Positions 44,907 to 53,536 of a stretch of 64,000 nucleotides of DNA are shown piece after piece. This DNA is from Streptomyces halobius (GTDB lineage: Bacteria; Actinomycetota; Actinomycetes; Streptomycetales; Streptomycetaceae): positions 8,122,001-8,186,000 of the forward strand of contig NZ_CP086322.1 in assembly GCF_023277745.1 (NCBI RefSeq). Reading direction: 5' to 3'. The notes below the pieces were generated by a model. The model was given only the letters and a program-made list of their open reading frames with translations. It did not search any database and had not been told where the DNA came from. Numbering within the stretch: position 1 is the first letter of the stretch; each line of letters begins with the position of its first letter. The position numbers were made by a program, and so were the translations under genes.

Positions 44907-46453
44907 GCCAGCCCCCCAACGGCTTCTGGGCCCAGGCCGCCGCCGACCCCGACCGCCGGGTGCTGATCGCCCCGGACGGCGAGGAGTGGACCGCGGGCCG
45001 GCTGCACGCCGCGGCCAACCAGCTGGTCCACGGGCTGCGCGCGGCGGGCCTGGAACGTGGCGACGCGTTCGCCGTGGTCCTCCCCAACGGCGTCGAGTTC
45101 TGCACCGCCTACCTCGCCGCCTCCCAGGCAGGTTTCTATCTCGTACCCGTCAACCATCACCTGGTCGGCCCGGAGATCGCCTGGATCGTCGCCGACTCCG
45201 GCGCCAAGGTCCTGATCGCCCACGAGCGGTACCAGGACGCCGCCCGGCACGCCGCCGACGAGGCGGAACTGCCGGCCACCCAGCGCTATGCGGTCGGTGC
45301 GGCCGACGGCTTCCGTCCGTACGGTGAACTCCTGGCCGGCAAACCGGTGTCCGCGCCCGCCGGCCGCACTCTCGGCTGGGTCATGAACTACACCTCGGGC
45401 ACCACCGGACGCCCACGCGGCATCCGCCGCCCCCTGCCCGGCATTCCGCCCGAGGAGACCTACCTCGGCGGTTTCCTCGGCATCTTCGGCATCCGGCCCT
45501 TCGACGACAACGTCCACCTGGTCTGCTCGCCGCTCTACCACACCGCCGTACTGCAATTCGCCGGCGCCTCACTGCACATAGGGCACCGCCTCGTCCTGAT
45601 GGACAAGTGGACGCCCCAGGGGATGCTGGCTCTGATCGACGAGCACCGCTGCACCCACACCCATATGGTCCCCACCCAGTTCCACCGGCTGCTCGCCCTT
45701 CCCGAAGAGACCCGGGCGGCCTACGACGTGACCTCGATGCGGCACGCCATCCACGGCGCCGCGCCCTGCCCCGAGCACGTCAAACGCGCGATGATCGACT
45801 GGTGGGGCGGCTGCGTCGAGGAGTACTACGCGGCGAGCGAGGGCGGCGGTGCCTTCGCCACCGCCGAGGACTGGCTCAAGAAGCCCGGCACGGTCGGCAG
45901 AGCCTGGCCGATCAGCGAACTCGCGGTCTTCGACGACGACGGCAACCGGCTGCCCGCGGGTGAACTAGGCACCGTCTACATGAAGATGAGCACCGGAGGC
46001 TTCAGCTACCACAAGGACGACGGCAAGACGAAGAAGAACCGGATCGGCGACTTCTTCACCGTCGGCGACCTCGGCTGTCTCGACGAGGACGGCTATCTCT
46101 TCCTCCGTGACCGCAAGATCGACATGATCATCTCCGGCGGGGTGAACATCTATCCCGCCGAGATCGAGTCCGCCCTGCTCGGCCACCCCGCCGTCGCCGA
46201 CGCGGCCGCCTTCGGCATCCCGCACGACGACTGGGGAGAGGAGGTCAAAGCGGTCGTCGAACCGGCCGAGGGGTACCGGGCGGGGCCCGCGCTCGCCGAC
46301 GACATCCTCGCGCACTGCGAGCGGCGACTGGCCCGCTACAAGCGCCCCCGGTCCGTCGACTTCATCGATGCCATGCCCCGCGACCCCAACGGCAAGCTCT
46401 ACAAGCGGCGGCTGCGGGAACCGTATTGGGAGGGGCGGGGGCGGGCGGTGTAG
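44903..46453 (+). CDS. Acyl-CoA synthetase (AMP-forming ligase)
   Basis: A 516-residue ANL-family ligase activating a carboxylic acid with ATP and CoA. The P-loop TSGTTGRPRG (near residue 167) is followed by AMP-binding motifs YYAASEGGG and GDLGCLDEDGYLFLRDRKIDMIISGG, and C-terminal DPNGKLYKRRL with the catalytic Lys. The substrate is unknown; coupling to the NPD gene hints at a modified lipid or steroid acid. GTG 44903. Confidence 0.94.
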   Translation: MSQPPNGFWAQAAADPDRRVLIAPDGEEWTAGRLHAAANQLVHGLRAAGLERGDAFAVVLPNGVEFCTAYLAASQAGFYLVPVNHHLVGPEIAWIVADSGAKVLIAHERYQDAARHAADEAELPATQRYAVGAADGFRPYGELLAGKPVSAPAGRTLGWVMNYTSGTTGRPRGIRRPLPGIPPEETYLGGFLGIFGIRPFDDNVHLVCSPLYHTAVLQFAGASLHIGHRLVLMDKWTPQGMLALIDEHRCTHTHMVPTQFHRLLALPEETRAAYDVTSMRHAIHGAAPCPEHVKRAMIDWWGGCVEEYYAASEGGGAFATAEDWLKKPGTVGRAWPISELAVFDDDGNRLPAGELGTVYMKMSTGGFSYHKDDGKTKKNRIGDFFTVGDLGCLDEDGYLFLRDRKIDMIISGGVNIYPAEIESALLGHPAVADAAAFGIPHDDWGEEVKAVVEPAEGYRAGPALADDILAHCERRLARYKRPRSVDFIDAMPRDPNGKLYKRRLREPYWEGRGRAV

Positions 46454-46782
46454 GGCGCGCCCCGCCTCGTAGAGGCACGCACCGGGCCTCGTCGGTGGCA
46501 CCCCGACTTCGCAGAGGCCCCATCCGGCCTCGTGGGCGTCATCCGGCCTCGTAGGCGCCACGCGGCGTTGTAGGGGCCGCCCTCTTCGCTCTTCGTCCCG
46601 GAAGGGTCCCCACTACACCCGCCTTCCCCGAAAGGTCCTCGAGCGTCAGGTGCGGGACCGGTTCGGTGCACCCTGAGCGGCGTCGGCGCTGCGCGAAGGG
46701 CGACTGTCAGTGCCCCCTGCCATGCTGTGAAACGGCGGGAGAACCCCCGCGCACACTCGATCCGTATGACGGAGGAGCACCC
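46454..46782. other. Intergenic region with degenerate tandem repeats
   Basis: Roughly the first half is taken by a ~20-bp tandem array (46458-46582). The rest may contain the promoter of the VOC gene. No gene is supported. Confidence 0.5.
46458..46582 (+). repeat. Imperfect ~20-bp tandem repeats
   Basis: Six degenerate units with the core CCGGCCTCGTGGGCG: CCCGCCTCGTAGAGGCACG, CGGGCCTCGTCGGTGGC, CGACTTCGCAGAGGCC, CCGGCCTCGTGGGCGTCAT, CCGGCCTCGTAGGCGCC and CGGCGTTGTAGGGGCC. Non-coding. Confidence 0.65.
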
Positions 46783-47583
46783 ATGCTGACCACCGACTAC
46801 GTTCCCGGGACACCGAACTGGATCGACCTCGGTGCCCCCGATGTTGACGCCGCGGCCGCCTTCTACTCGGCCGTGTTCGGCTGGAGCTTCCAGTCGGCGG
46901 GCCCGGAGGGCGGCGGGTACGGCTTCTTCCAGCTCGACGGCAAGACGGTCGGCGCCGCCGGCCCGTGCCACGAGGAGGGCGCGCGCCCCGCCTGGACGGC
47001 GTACTTCCACACCACCGACGCGGACGCCACGGCCAAGGCGGTGGAGCAGGCCGGCGGCAAGGTACGGGCCGCGCCGATGGATGTCTTCACCGCGGGCCGG
47101 CTGGCCCAGTTCACCGACCCGACCGGCGCCGACTTCGCCGTCTGGCAGCCGGGCGACGTCCAGGGCCTGGACATGGTCATGGAACCGAACACCCTCTGCT
47201 GGACGGAGCTCTACACCACCGACGCGGCCGCGGCGAAGGACTTCTACCGCTCGGTCTTCTCCTGGAGCTATCAGGACATGCCGATGGGCGGGGACATGGT
47301 CTACTCGGTCGTCTCCGCGCCCAGCGGCGGCACGGAAGGGGACACGGGGCAGGGCGGCATCATGCAGCTGTCGAAGGAGAATCTGGCGGCCGGTTCGACG
47401 TCCGAGTGGCACCCGTACTTCGGTGTGGCCGACTGCGACGCGACCTTCGCCGCCGCCACCGACAACGGCGCCACGGTCCTGATCCCGCCGTCCAACACCC
47501 CGGGCGTCGGCCGGCTCGCCATGCTCATGGACCCGTTCGGGGCGCCCTTCGCGCTGATCAAGGGGGACCCGAACATGACCTGA
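46783..47583 (+). CDS. Two-domain VOC (glyoxalase/Cfp30B-like) protein
   Basis: A 266-residue protein with two VOC domains: PGTPNWIDLGAPDVDAAAAFYSAVFGW and EPNTLCWTELYTTDAAAAKDFYRSVFSW. Together with the homologue at 34689 it provides an internal control: here the corresponding segment reads FGVADCDATFAAATDNGA, without the mini-element. ATG 46783 has GGAGG. Function of the family is uncertain (hydroxylase/glyoxalase-like). Confidence 0.92.
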   Translation: MLTTDYVPGTPNWIDLGAPDVDAAAAFYSAVFGWSFQSAGPEGGGYGFFQLDGKTVGAAGPCHEEGARPAWTAYFHTTDADATAKAVEQAGGKVRAAPMDVFTAGRLAQFTDPTGADFAVWQPGDVQGLDMVMEPNTLCWTELYTTDAAAAKDFYRSVFSWSYQDMPMGGDMVYSVVSAPSGGTEGDTGQGGIMQLSKENLAAGSTSEWHPYFGVADCDATFAAATDNGATVLIPPSNTPGVGRLAMLMDPFGAPFALIKGDPNMT

Positions 47584-47662
47584 GCGACAGACGGACTGAG
47601 TGACAGTCGGGCTGAGCGAACTCGGCCAGGGGGCCGGGTCCAGGCCCCCTCGAACGGCCGGA

Positions 47663-47689
47663 GGCCGGCGTCTGGAAACGACGCCGGCC
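47663..47689. terminator. Bidirectional hairpin between VOC and sortase genes
   Basis: GGCCGGCGTC (47663-47672) and GACGCCGGCC (47680-47689) pair perfectly around TGGAAAC, a 10-bp GC-rich stem between two convergent genes. Confidence 0.75.
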
Positions 47690-47712
47690 CCGGTACCGAA
47701 TCGGTGGACGTG

Positions 47713-48381
47713 CTATTCCGCCCCGGCCAGCCTGGCGAACACCACCACATTGTCCCGGTAGTAGTGCCGCGACTGGTCGTAGTCGCCTCCACAGGTGATC
47801 AGTCGCAGCCCCGCGTGGTCGATGTTCTTGTAGACCTCGATGGTCGGGAACTTGTCCTTCGGGTACTGCGCGACGCGGCTGACGGTGAACGTGGCCGTCT
47901 TTCCGCCCGCCCGCGTGACCTCGATCGCGGCGCCGGCCTTCAGCGAGGACAGCCGGTGGAACACCGACGGCTTGCCGTTCCAGGTGACATGGCCCGCGAT
48001 GACGGCCGGTCCCTTTTCGCCGGGTGCCGGGCCGGGGGCGTACCAGCCCGCCTTGTCGGGGTCGGCGGGCGTCTCCATCGTGCCGTCCTTCTTCCGCCCC
48101 AGCGACTCCAGAGTGGAGGAGACGTTGAGCGAGGCGATGGTGATCCGCTGCGGAGCCGCCTTCCGCGCATCCCCCGTCTTCCGCCCACCCCCTGGACCGT
48201 TCTCGGATTCCGTTCCTGCGGTGTCCGATCCCGTTCCTGCGGTGTCCTGGCCCGTCTGCGCGGGCTGTTGTCCGACGGGAGCGGCCTGCGACGCCGGAGT
48301 ATCTCCCCCGCATCCGCCGAGCAGGAGCATCGCTCCCACCGCGACGCAGCATGCGGTCTCGCGCTTCCCGCGGGCCTTCAC
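47713..48381 (-). CDS. Class F sortase
   Basis: A 222-residue sortase of actinobacterial class F. A lipobox-like LLLGGCGG at the N-terminus, a Ser/Gly/Thr-rich linker, then the sortase fold: VIAGHVTWNGK with the active His and LRLITCGGDYDQSRHYYRDNVVV with the catalytic Cys and, downstream, the Arg. It would cross-link exported proteins to the wall. Its ATG 48381 overlaps the CHRD gene stop by four bases (48378-48381). Confidence 0.93.
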   Translation of the reverse strand: MKARGKRETACCVAVGAMLLLGGCGGDTPASQAAPVGQQPAQTGQDTAGTGSDTAGTESENGPGGGRKTGDARKAAPQRITIASLNVSSTLESLGRKKDGTMETPADPDKAGWYAPGPAPGEKGPAVIAGHVTWNGKPSVFHRLSSLKAGAAIEVTRAGGKTATFTVSRVAQYPKDKFPTIEVYKNIDHAGLRLITCGGDYDQSRHYYRDNVVVFARLAGAE

Positions 48382-49202
48382 GCGATGCCCTGTCCGGTCG
48401 GCCGGGCGGAGGCGGTTGCGTGCCTCCCGCGGCGCAGGGCCAGTGCTCCGGCCGCCGCCAGGACGGCGAGACCTCCGGCGCCCGCCAGCGCGCCGGGGAG
48501 CCCGCTGCTGTCGGCCGTTCCGCCGCCCGTCTCCACGCCCCCCACCGGAATGGAACCGACCGCCGCGCCCTCGACCAGCCCGCAGACCGCCGGCGCGGTG
48601 GCTTCCTGGGGCAGTTTGGGATCCAGGTCGCTCTTGCCCACTCCGAAGTCGTACGTCTTGTCGCCGTTCGGGTCGATGCCGTGCTGCACGACATGGAGGT
48701 CCTGGATGTGGTCGGCCACATCCTGCGAGACGGTGAGGGTGCGCTCGTAGGAGAGCTTGCCCTCCGTGTCGGCCTTGGGCATCCGGTCGACGGCCAGGCC
48801 GCTGTCGGCGGAGGTGTCGCCTTGGGTGGTGAGCGCGATATTGACCTCACCGTAAACGGGCACGCCCTCGCTCGTGGTGACGATCCCGTCGCCGTCCTTG
48901 TCCGCACTGGCGTCCGGGCAGTGGAAGTCACGGCCGTCGGTGGAGCCGTGGATGTGCTGTGCGTGGGGCTGGCCCGGAACGAGCCCCTCCGACTCGATTT
49001 TCACGGACAGTCGGGTGCCGTCGAGGCTGAGCATCGCCGTGCCCCTGCCCCCCGAGTCGTTCAGCTGGTCCAGGTTGATCTGGTATGCCTTCTCCGCGGC
49101 GACGGCCGGAGTGGCGGCGGCCGGAGTGGCGGCGGCCGAGAGGGCCAGGACGACGGGCAGAGCAAGGAGGGCGGCGAGGCGAGTGGTGCGCTGGGCTGTC
49201 AC
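48378..49202 (-). CDS. Secreted CHRD-domain protein with membrane anchor
   Basis: A 274-residue exported protein. After GTG 49202 there is a Sec leader (LAALLALPVVLALSAAATPAAATPA), then a CHRD-like domain (YQINLDQLNDSGGRGTAMLSL, GLVPGQPHAQHIHGSTDGRDFHCP, metal-like Asp/His-rich). The C-terminus has a Gly/Ser/Thr-rich stretch and a terminal hydrophobic helix (GALAGAGGLAVLAAAGALAL) ending in RRGRH, a membrane anchor; no canonical LPXTG is seen. It is the first gene of a two-gene operon with the class F sortase. Confidence 0.88.
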   Translation of the reverse strand: MTAQRTTRLAALLALPVVLALSAAATPAAATPAVAAEKAYQINLDQLNDSGGRGTAMLSLDGTRLSVKIESEGLVPGQPHAQHIHGSTDGRDFHCPDASADKDGDGIVTTSEGVPVYGEVNIALTTQGDTSADSGLAVDRMPKADTEGKLSYERTLTVSQDVADHIQDLHVVQHGIDPNGDKTYDFGVGKSDLDPKLPQEATAPAVCGLVEGAAVGSIPVGGVETGGGTADSSGLPGALAGAGGLAVLAAAGALALRRGRHATASARPTGQGIA

Positions 49203-49551
49203 TGTCGATCGTTCCCTTCCGACGGTCCCGTAGGGGATCGCCGCGGTCTCGTCCGGGGGCCCGTGCGACGGTGCCGCGCGCGGCCTGAGCGACCGCCGGC
49301 CGTGGCTCGGGCGCGAGTGGCCAGTAGTACGCAGCGCACCGAGGCAACGTTCAGTGGGGTCGGCCGATGCGACGTCAGGTGTGCGGATCGTGAGCGTTTT
49401 TGACACCCGGCAGGCTGGGGCAAGGGGCAGGATGGATCAACGGGCCGGGCCCCGGGCGGGCGGGGCTGGACGGGGAACGGTCCGCGTGAACAAGGCCGAT
49501 CCCGGCGGAGCCCCGGGGAGACGGGGCCGGCCCCGGGCGTCGGAGCGCACG
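49203..49551. other. Promoter region upstream of the CHRD-sortase operon
   Basis: A ~350-base gap between two minus-strand genes (CHRD start to the left, paaK stop to the right). It has a GAAC-N17-CGTA promoter-like element (49328-49352). The right half is GC-rich with no visible gene. Confidence 0.5.
49328..49352 (-). promoter_or_regulatory. ECF-like promoter GAAC-N17-CGTA
   Basis: On the minus strand GAAC (49349-49352) and CGTA (49328-49331) are separated by 17 bases, the arrangement of several ECF sigma factor promoters in actinomycetes (GAAC...CGTC type). It is 126 bases before GTG 49202. A hypothesis only. Confidence 0.35.
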
Positions 49552-50868
49552 CTATCCCTTGTCCCGCGGCCGGGCGTCGACAATCCGCTTGATCTTGCCG
49601 ACCGAGCGCTCCAGCGTCTCCGGCGCGACGATCTCGACCGCGACCGACACACCGATACCGTCCTTGACGGCGCGCACGATCAGGTCGACGGCCGCCGTGC
49701 GCTGCTCCGGGGTCGTGTCCGGCCGGGCCTCGGCGCGTACGGTCAGCCGGTCCAGCCGGCCCTCGCGGGTCAGCCGCAGCTGGAAATGCGGGGCGACGCC
49801 CGGCGTCCGGAGCACGATCTCCTCGATCTGCGCCGGGAACAGATTGACCCCGCGCAGAATGATCATGTCGTCGCTGCGTCCGGTGACCTTCTCCATCCGG
49901 CGGAAGGCGGCCCGCGCGGTGCCGGGCAGCAGCCGGGTCAGATCGCGGGTGCGATAGCGGATGACCGGCATCGCCTCCTTGGTGAGCGAGGTGAAGACCA
50001 GCTCACCGTGCTCGCTGTCCGGCAGCGCCGCTCCGGTGACCGGGTCGACCACCTCCGGGTAGAAGTGGTCCTCCCAGATGTGCAGCCCGTCCTTGGTCTC
50101 CACACACTCCTGGGCGACGCCCGGCCCCATGACCTCCGACAGGCCGTAGATGTCCACCGCGTCGATCGCGAACCGTTCCTCGATCTCCCGGCGCATCTCC
50201 CGCGTCCACGGCTCGGCGCCGAAAATGCCCACCCGGAGCGAGGTCGTCCGCGGATCGACGCCCTGCCGCTCGAACTCGTCGAGCAGGGTGAGCATGTACG
50301 ACGGCGTGGCCATGATGATCTCGGGGCGGAAGTCCTGGATGAGCCGGACCTGACGGGAGGTCATCCCGCCGGACGCCGGTACGACCGTGCAGCCGAGCCG
50401 CTCCGCACCGTAGTGCGCGCCCAGACCGCCGGTGAACAGCCCGTATCCATAGGCGATATGGATGGTGTGGCCGGGGCGCCCACCGGCCGCGTGGATCGAG
50501 CGGGCGACGACATCCGCCCAGGTCGACAGGTCGCGTTCGGTGTAGCCGACGACCGTCGGACGGCCGGTGGTGCCGCTGGAGGCGTGCAGACGGCGCACCT
50601 CGCCCCGGGGCACGGCGAACATCCCGAAGGGGTAGGTGGCCCGCAGATCGTCCTTGGCGGTGAACGGGAACCGGGCGAGATCGCCGAGCGAGCGGCAGTC
50701 CTCCGGCCGCACCCCGGCCCGGTCGAAGGACGCGCGGTAGAAGGGGACATGGTCGTACGCGTACCGCAACGAGGCGCGCAGCCGGGGCAGTTGCAGCTCC
50801 CGCAACGCGTCCGGGGAGAGCCGTTCCGCCGAGTCGAACGTTTCGCCGCCCGTAGCCGCTTCCGGCAT
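49552..50868 (-). CDS. paaK: Phenylacetate-CoA ligase
   Basis: A 438-residue AMP-forming ligase of the phenylacetate-CoA ligase family, converting phenylacetate (or a related aryl acid) to the CoA thioester. Family signature SSGTTGRPTVVGYTERDLSTWADVVARS near residue 95, FGAEPWTREMRREIE, DIYGLSEVMGPGVAQEC, GRSDDMIILRGVNLFPAQIEE. No other paa genes are near, so it may serve a salvage role. An 18-bp palindrome lies just before its start (50891-50908). Confidence 0.94.
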   Translation of the reverse strand: MPEAATGGETFDSAERLSPDALRELQLPRLRASLRYAYDHVPFYRASFDRAGVRPEDCRSLGDLARFPFTAKDDLRATYPFGMFAVPRGEVRRLHASSGTTGRPTVVGYTERDLSTWADVVARSIHAAGGRPGHTIHIAYGYGLFTGGLGAHYGAERLGCTVVPASGGMTSRQVRLIQDFRPEIIMATPSYMLTLLDEFERQGVDPRTTSLRVGIFGAEPWTREMRREIEERFAIDAVDIYGLSEVMGPGVAQECVETKDGLHIWEDHFYPEVVDPVTGAALPDSEHGELVFTSLTKEAMPVIRYRTRDLTRLLPGTARAAFRRMEKVTGRSDDMIILRGVNLFPAQIEEIVLRTPGVAPHFQLRLTREGRLDRLTVRAEARPDTTPEQRTAAVDLIVRAVKDGIGVSVAVEIVAPETLERSVGKIKRIVDARPRDKG

Positions 50869-50890
50869 GCCGTGTCACCGCCTCGTCGCC

Positions 50891-50908
50891 CTACCGATCA
50901 TTCGGTAG
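50891..50908. promoter_or_regulatory. Palindrome CTACCGA-N4-TCGGTAG upstream of paaK
   Basis: CTACCGATCATTCGGTAG is perfectly symmetric in its 7-base arms. It is 23 bases before the paaK ATG and suits a TetR-family regulator such as PaaR. No regulator gene is adjacent. Confidence 0.55.
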
Positions 50909-51098
50909 CTGAATGCGGATCCAAGTAATCAGCGCATGGCGAGCACGTCAAGGGGTGTGCCACTGCGGAGCGGCCTCCCGGTCGGGGCGGGTCTGCCGCC
51001 GGGCGGGAGTTCTACGACACACCGAAGGCGACACCCCGCAGGACGTCACCCCGTAGGCTCACCGCTATATGACGCCCCCGGTCCGAGAGAGGACGACC

Positions 51099-51731
51099 GT
51101 GCAGCTGACCGCCTCGACGCGCCGTGTGCTGATCGCCGGTGCCACCGCCACCGTCCTGTTCACCGGAGCGTACGGAACCGCCGGGGCCGTCGCGCCACCG
51201 TCGGCCACTCCGGTGGCGAAGGCCGTCGCCACCGGCTCCGCGCACTCCCCGTACGCTCGCCTCCGCCCGCTTGCCGCGCTGTCCGCCGAGCGGCTGGCGA
51301 TCGGTGATCTGGTCGCCGCGGCCAAGTGGGGCAGTGGTGCCCCGATCGACGCCCCCGCCCGTGAGCGACAAGTGCTGGACGCGGTCGCGGAGCAGGCGCG
51401 GGAGCTGGGCGCCGATCCGGTGGTGACGGTGCGGATCTTCCGGGACCAGATCGAGGCGAGCAAGGTCGTCCAGCGCGGGCTGCACCGCAGGTGGGACGCG
51501 GACCCGTCGCAGGCGCCGGCCGAGCGCCCGGATCTCGACGAGGTCCGCAGGGAGGTCAATCGCCTCAACGGTGAGCTGGTGCGGGCCATCGCCGGTTCGG
51601 TGCGCGCCCGTTACGCGCCGTCCTGCGGTCCGGTGCTGACGGCCGCCGCCGTGCGCGTACGTTATGAACGGCGTCTGGACGGTCTGCATGCGGTCGCCCT
51701 GGCCCGCTCGCTGCGCTCGGTCTGCGGCTGA
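51099..51731 (+). CDS. Secreted chorismate mutase (AroQ-gamma type)
   Basis: A 210-residue protein with a Sec-type leader (VLIAGATATVLFTGAYGTAGAVA) and an AroQ-gamma chorismate mutase domain: LAIGDLVAAAKWGSGAPIDAPARERQVLD, VRIFRDQIEASKVVQRGLHRRW. Two cysteines (SCGPV and SVCG) can form a disulphide. Mycobacterial and streptomycete homologues are exported and their role outside the cell is unclear. GTG 51099 has GAGAGG upstream and is preferred over ATG 51069. Confidence 0.9.
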   Translation: MQLTASTRRVLIAGATATVLFTGAYGTAGAVAPPSATPVAKAVATGSAHSPYARLRPLAALSAERLAIGDLVAAAKWGSGAPIDAPARERQVLDAVAEQARELGADPVVTVRIFRDQIEASKVVQRGLHRRWDADPSQAPAERPDLDEVRREVNRLNGELVRAIAGSVRARYAPSCGPVLTAAAVRVRYERRLDGLHAVALARSLRSVCG

Positions 51732-51780
51732 CCCCGGAAGGCGTTCACCCTTTTTCCTCGCCCGCCACCACGCCCGTCGC

Positions 51781-53409
51781 TCACTCCTTCCGCCCGCCCG
51801 CCACCACCGCTCTCGCCCAGCGGTAGTCCGCCTTGCCGCTGGGTGACCGCTGGATGCGCTCGGCGAAGACGACGGTGCGCGGAATCTTGTAACCGGCCAG
51901 CCGGGTCCGGCAGTGTGCTTGAACACCTGCCAGGTCCAATGGCGCGCTCCCGTACCGTAGTTGGACGACCGCCGCGACACGGTTGCCCCACCGCTCGTCC
52001 GGGACGCCGGTCACCAGCGCGTCGTACACATCCGGATGGGCCTTGAGCGCCTGTTCGACCTCCTCCGGATAGATCTTCTCGCCACCGGAGTTGATGCACT
52101 GCGAGCCCCGACCCAGGACGGTGACGATGCCCTCCTCGTCGACGGTCGCCATATCGCCCAGCAGCACCCAGCGGTCACCGTGCGCCTCGAAGAAGGTCTC
52201 GGCGGTCTTCTTCGGGTCGTTGTAGTAGCCGAGCGGTACGTGTCCCCGGAGTGCGAGCCGGCCCGCCTCGCCCGCCGCGACCGGCTGGTGTGTCGCCGGG
52301 TCCACCACCGCTGTACGGGGGTTGACCCGTACGCGGAAGCCCTTGTCCGGGCCGGAGTCGTCGGTGGCGGTGCCGTTGAAGCCGGACTCCGACGAGCCGA
52401 AGTTGTTCAGCAGCATGGCGTTCGGGACCAGTGCGCTGAACTGGGCGCGTACCGTCTCGGAGAGGATCGCGCCGGAGCTGCTGACGCTGAAAAGGGAGGA
52501 GCAGTCGGTGCCCCTGAGCGGCCCGCTCAGCGCGTCGACGAGCGGGCGCAGCATGGCGTCGCCGACCAGGGAAACGCTGGTGACCTTCTCCCGCTCGACG
52601 GTCCGCAGCACCTCCTCGGGCACGTACTTGCGGTGGAGGACGACCTTCTGCCCGAAGTGGAAGGCGATGAACGCGGTGAGGGTGGAGGTGCCGTGCATCA
52701 GCGGGGGAGTGGGGAAGAAGACGAGCCCGGTGTCGCCCGCCGCGACCCGATCGGCCAGTTCCCGGGGCCGTTTCACCGGCTCGCCGGTCGGTGCCCCGCC
52801 GCCCATCCCGGAGAAGAAGAGGTCCTCGTGGCGCCACATCACGCCCTTGGGCATCCCGGTGGTGCCGCCGGTGTAGATGACGATCTGGTCGTCGGCGGAG
52901 CGCGGGCCGAAGCCGCGCGCGGGTGATCCGGCGGCCTCGGCGTCCGCGAATGGCACGAGCGGGAGATGGGGGTCATGCGTCCTTGGGGGCGGGGTGCCGA
53001 CCCGTATGAGATGCCGCAGCATGGTCGCCTGTGGGAGGACGGCGGCGACCCGGTCGGTGAACTCCGCGTCGAAGACCAGCGCCACCAGGTCCGCGTCCCG
53101 GTAGAGGTAAGCCAACTCCTCCTCTACGTAGCGGTAGTTGACGTTCACCGGCACGGCGCGGATTTTCAGGCAGGCATAGACGGTCTGGAGGTATTCGATG
53201 CCGTTGTAGAGGTGCAGCCCGACGTGCTGGCCGGGGCCGATGCCGGCCTCGCCCAGATGGTGGGCGAGGCGGTTGGCGGCGCGGTCCAGCTCCGCGTACG
53301 TCAGCCGGCGCTCGGCCCCGGTGCCCGGATGGGCGAGGTGGACCAGTGCCTCCCGGTCGGGGACCGTGTCGACGATCGACTCGAAGAGGTCGGCAAGGTT
53401 GAACTCCAC
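51781..53409 (-). CDS. Fatty-acyl-CoA ligase (FadD-like)
   Basis: A ~542-residue AMP-forming acyl-CoA ligase. It has YTGGTTGMPKGVMWRHEDL (P-loop, ~165-183), NNFGSSESG, GDMATVDEEGIVTVLGRGSQCINSGGEKIYPEEVE and PSGKADYRWAR with the terminal catalytic Lys. GTG 53409 is favoured because GGAGGAGCC is directly upstream; ATG 53448 lacks a ribosome-binding site. It is divergent from the enoyl-CoA hydratase operon, sharing the operator region 53493-53550. Confidence 0.93.
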   Translation of the reverse strand: MEFNLADLFESIVDTVPDREALVHLAHPGTGAERRLTYAELDRAANRLAHHLGEAGIGPGQHVGLHLYNGIEYLQTVYACLKIRAVPVNVNYRYVEEELAYLYRDADLVALVFDAEFTDRVAAVLPQATMLRHLIRVGTPPPRTHDPHLPLVPFADAEAAGSPARGFGPRSADDQIVIYTGGTTGMPKGVMWRHEDLFFSGMGGGAPTGEPVKRPRELADRVAAGDTGLVFFPTPPLMHGTSTLTAFIAFHFGQKVVLHRKYVPEEVLRTVEREKVTSVSLVGDAMLRPLVDALSGPLRGTDCSSLFSVSSSGAILSETVRAQFSALVPNAMLLNNFGSSESGFNGTATDDSGPDKGFRVRVNPRTAVVDPATHQPVAAGEAGRLALRGHVPLGYYNDPKKTAETFFEAHGDRWVLLGDMATVDEEGIVTVLGRGSQCINSGGEKIYPEEVEQALKAHPDVYDALVTGVPDERWGNRVAAVVQLRYGSAPLDLAGVQAHCRTRLAGYKIPRTVVFAERIQRSPSGKADYRWARAVVAGGRKE

Positions 53410-53492
53410 GGCTCCTCCAGACCGGACGGGCGTCGGCTTGGCCGTCATTAGAGCGCCGCCGGGAGGAGCAAGGAAGAGCCGCGGCGAAGAAA

Positions 53493-53512
53493 ACTGACTG
53501 CCTGTCAGAAAA
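53493..53512. promoter_or_regulatory. ACTGAC-N6-TCAGAAAA operator in the divergent promoter
   Basis: ACTGAC TGCCTG TCAGAAAA, with inverted arms CTGAC/GTCAG. Same architecture as 43738-43757. It lies 84 bases from the FadD-like start and 60 bases before the hydratase start. Confidence 0.6.
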
Positions 53513-53536
53513 GCCTTGAAGTCGCGGTGCGGCTAC

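Noticed and set aside
46458..46582. Tandem repeats considered as a CRISPR array
   Set aside because: About 20-bp imperfect units with no spacers.
49552..50868. Phenylacetate degradation cluster
   Set aside because: Only paaK is present; no paaABCDE or downstream genes in the window.
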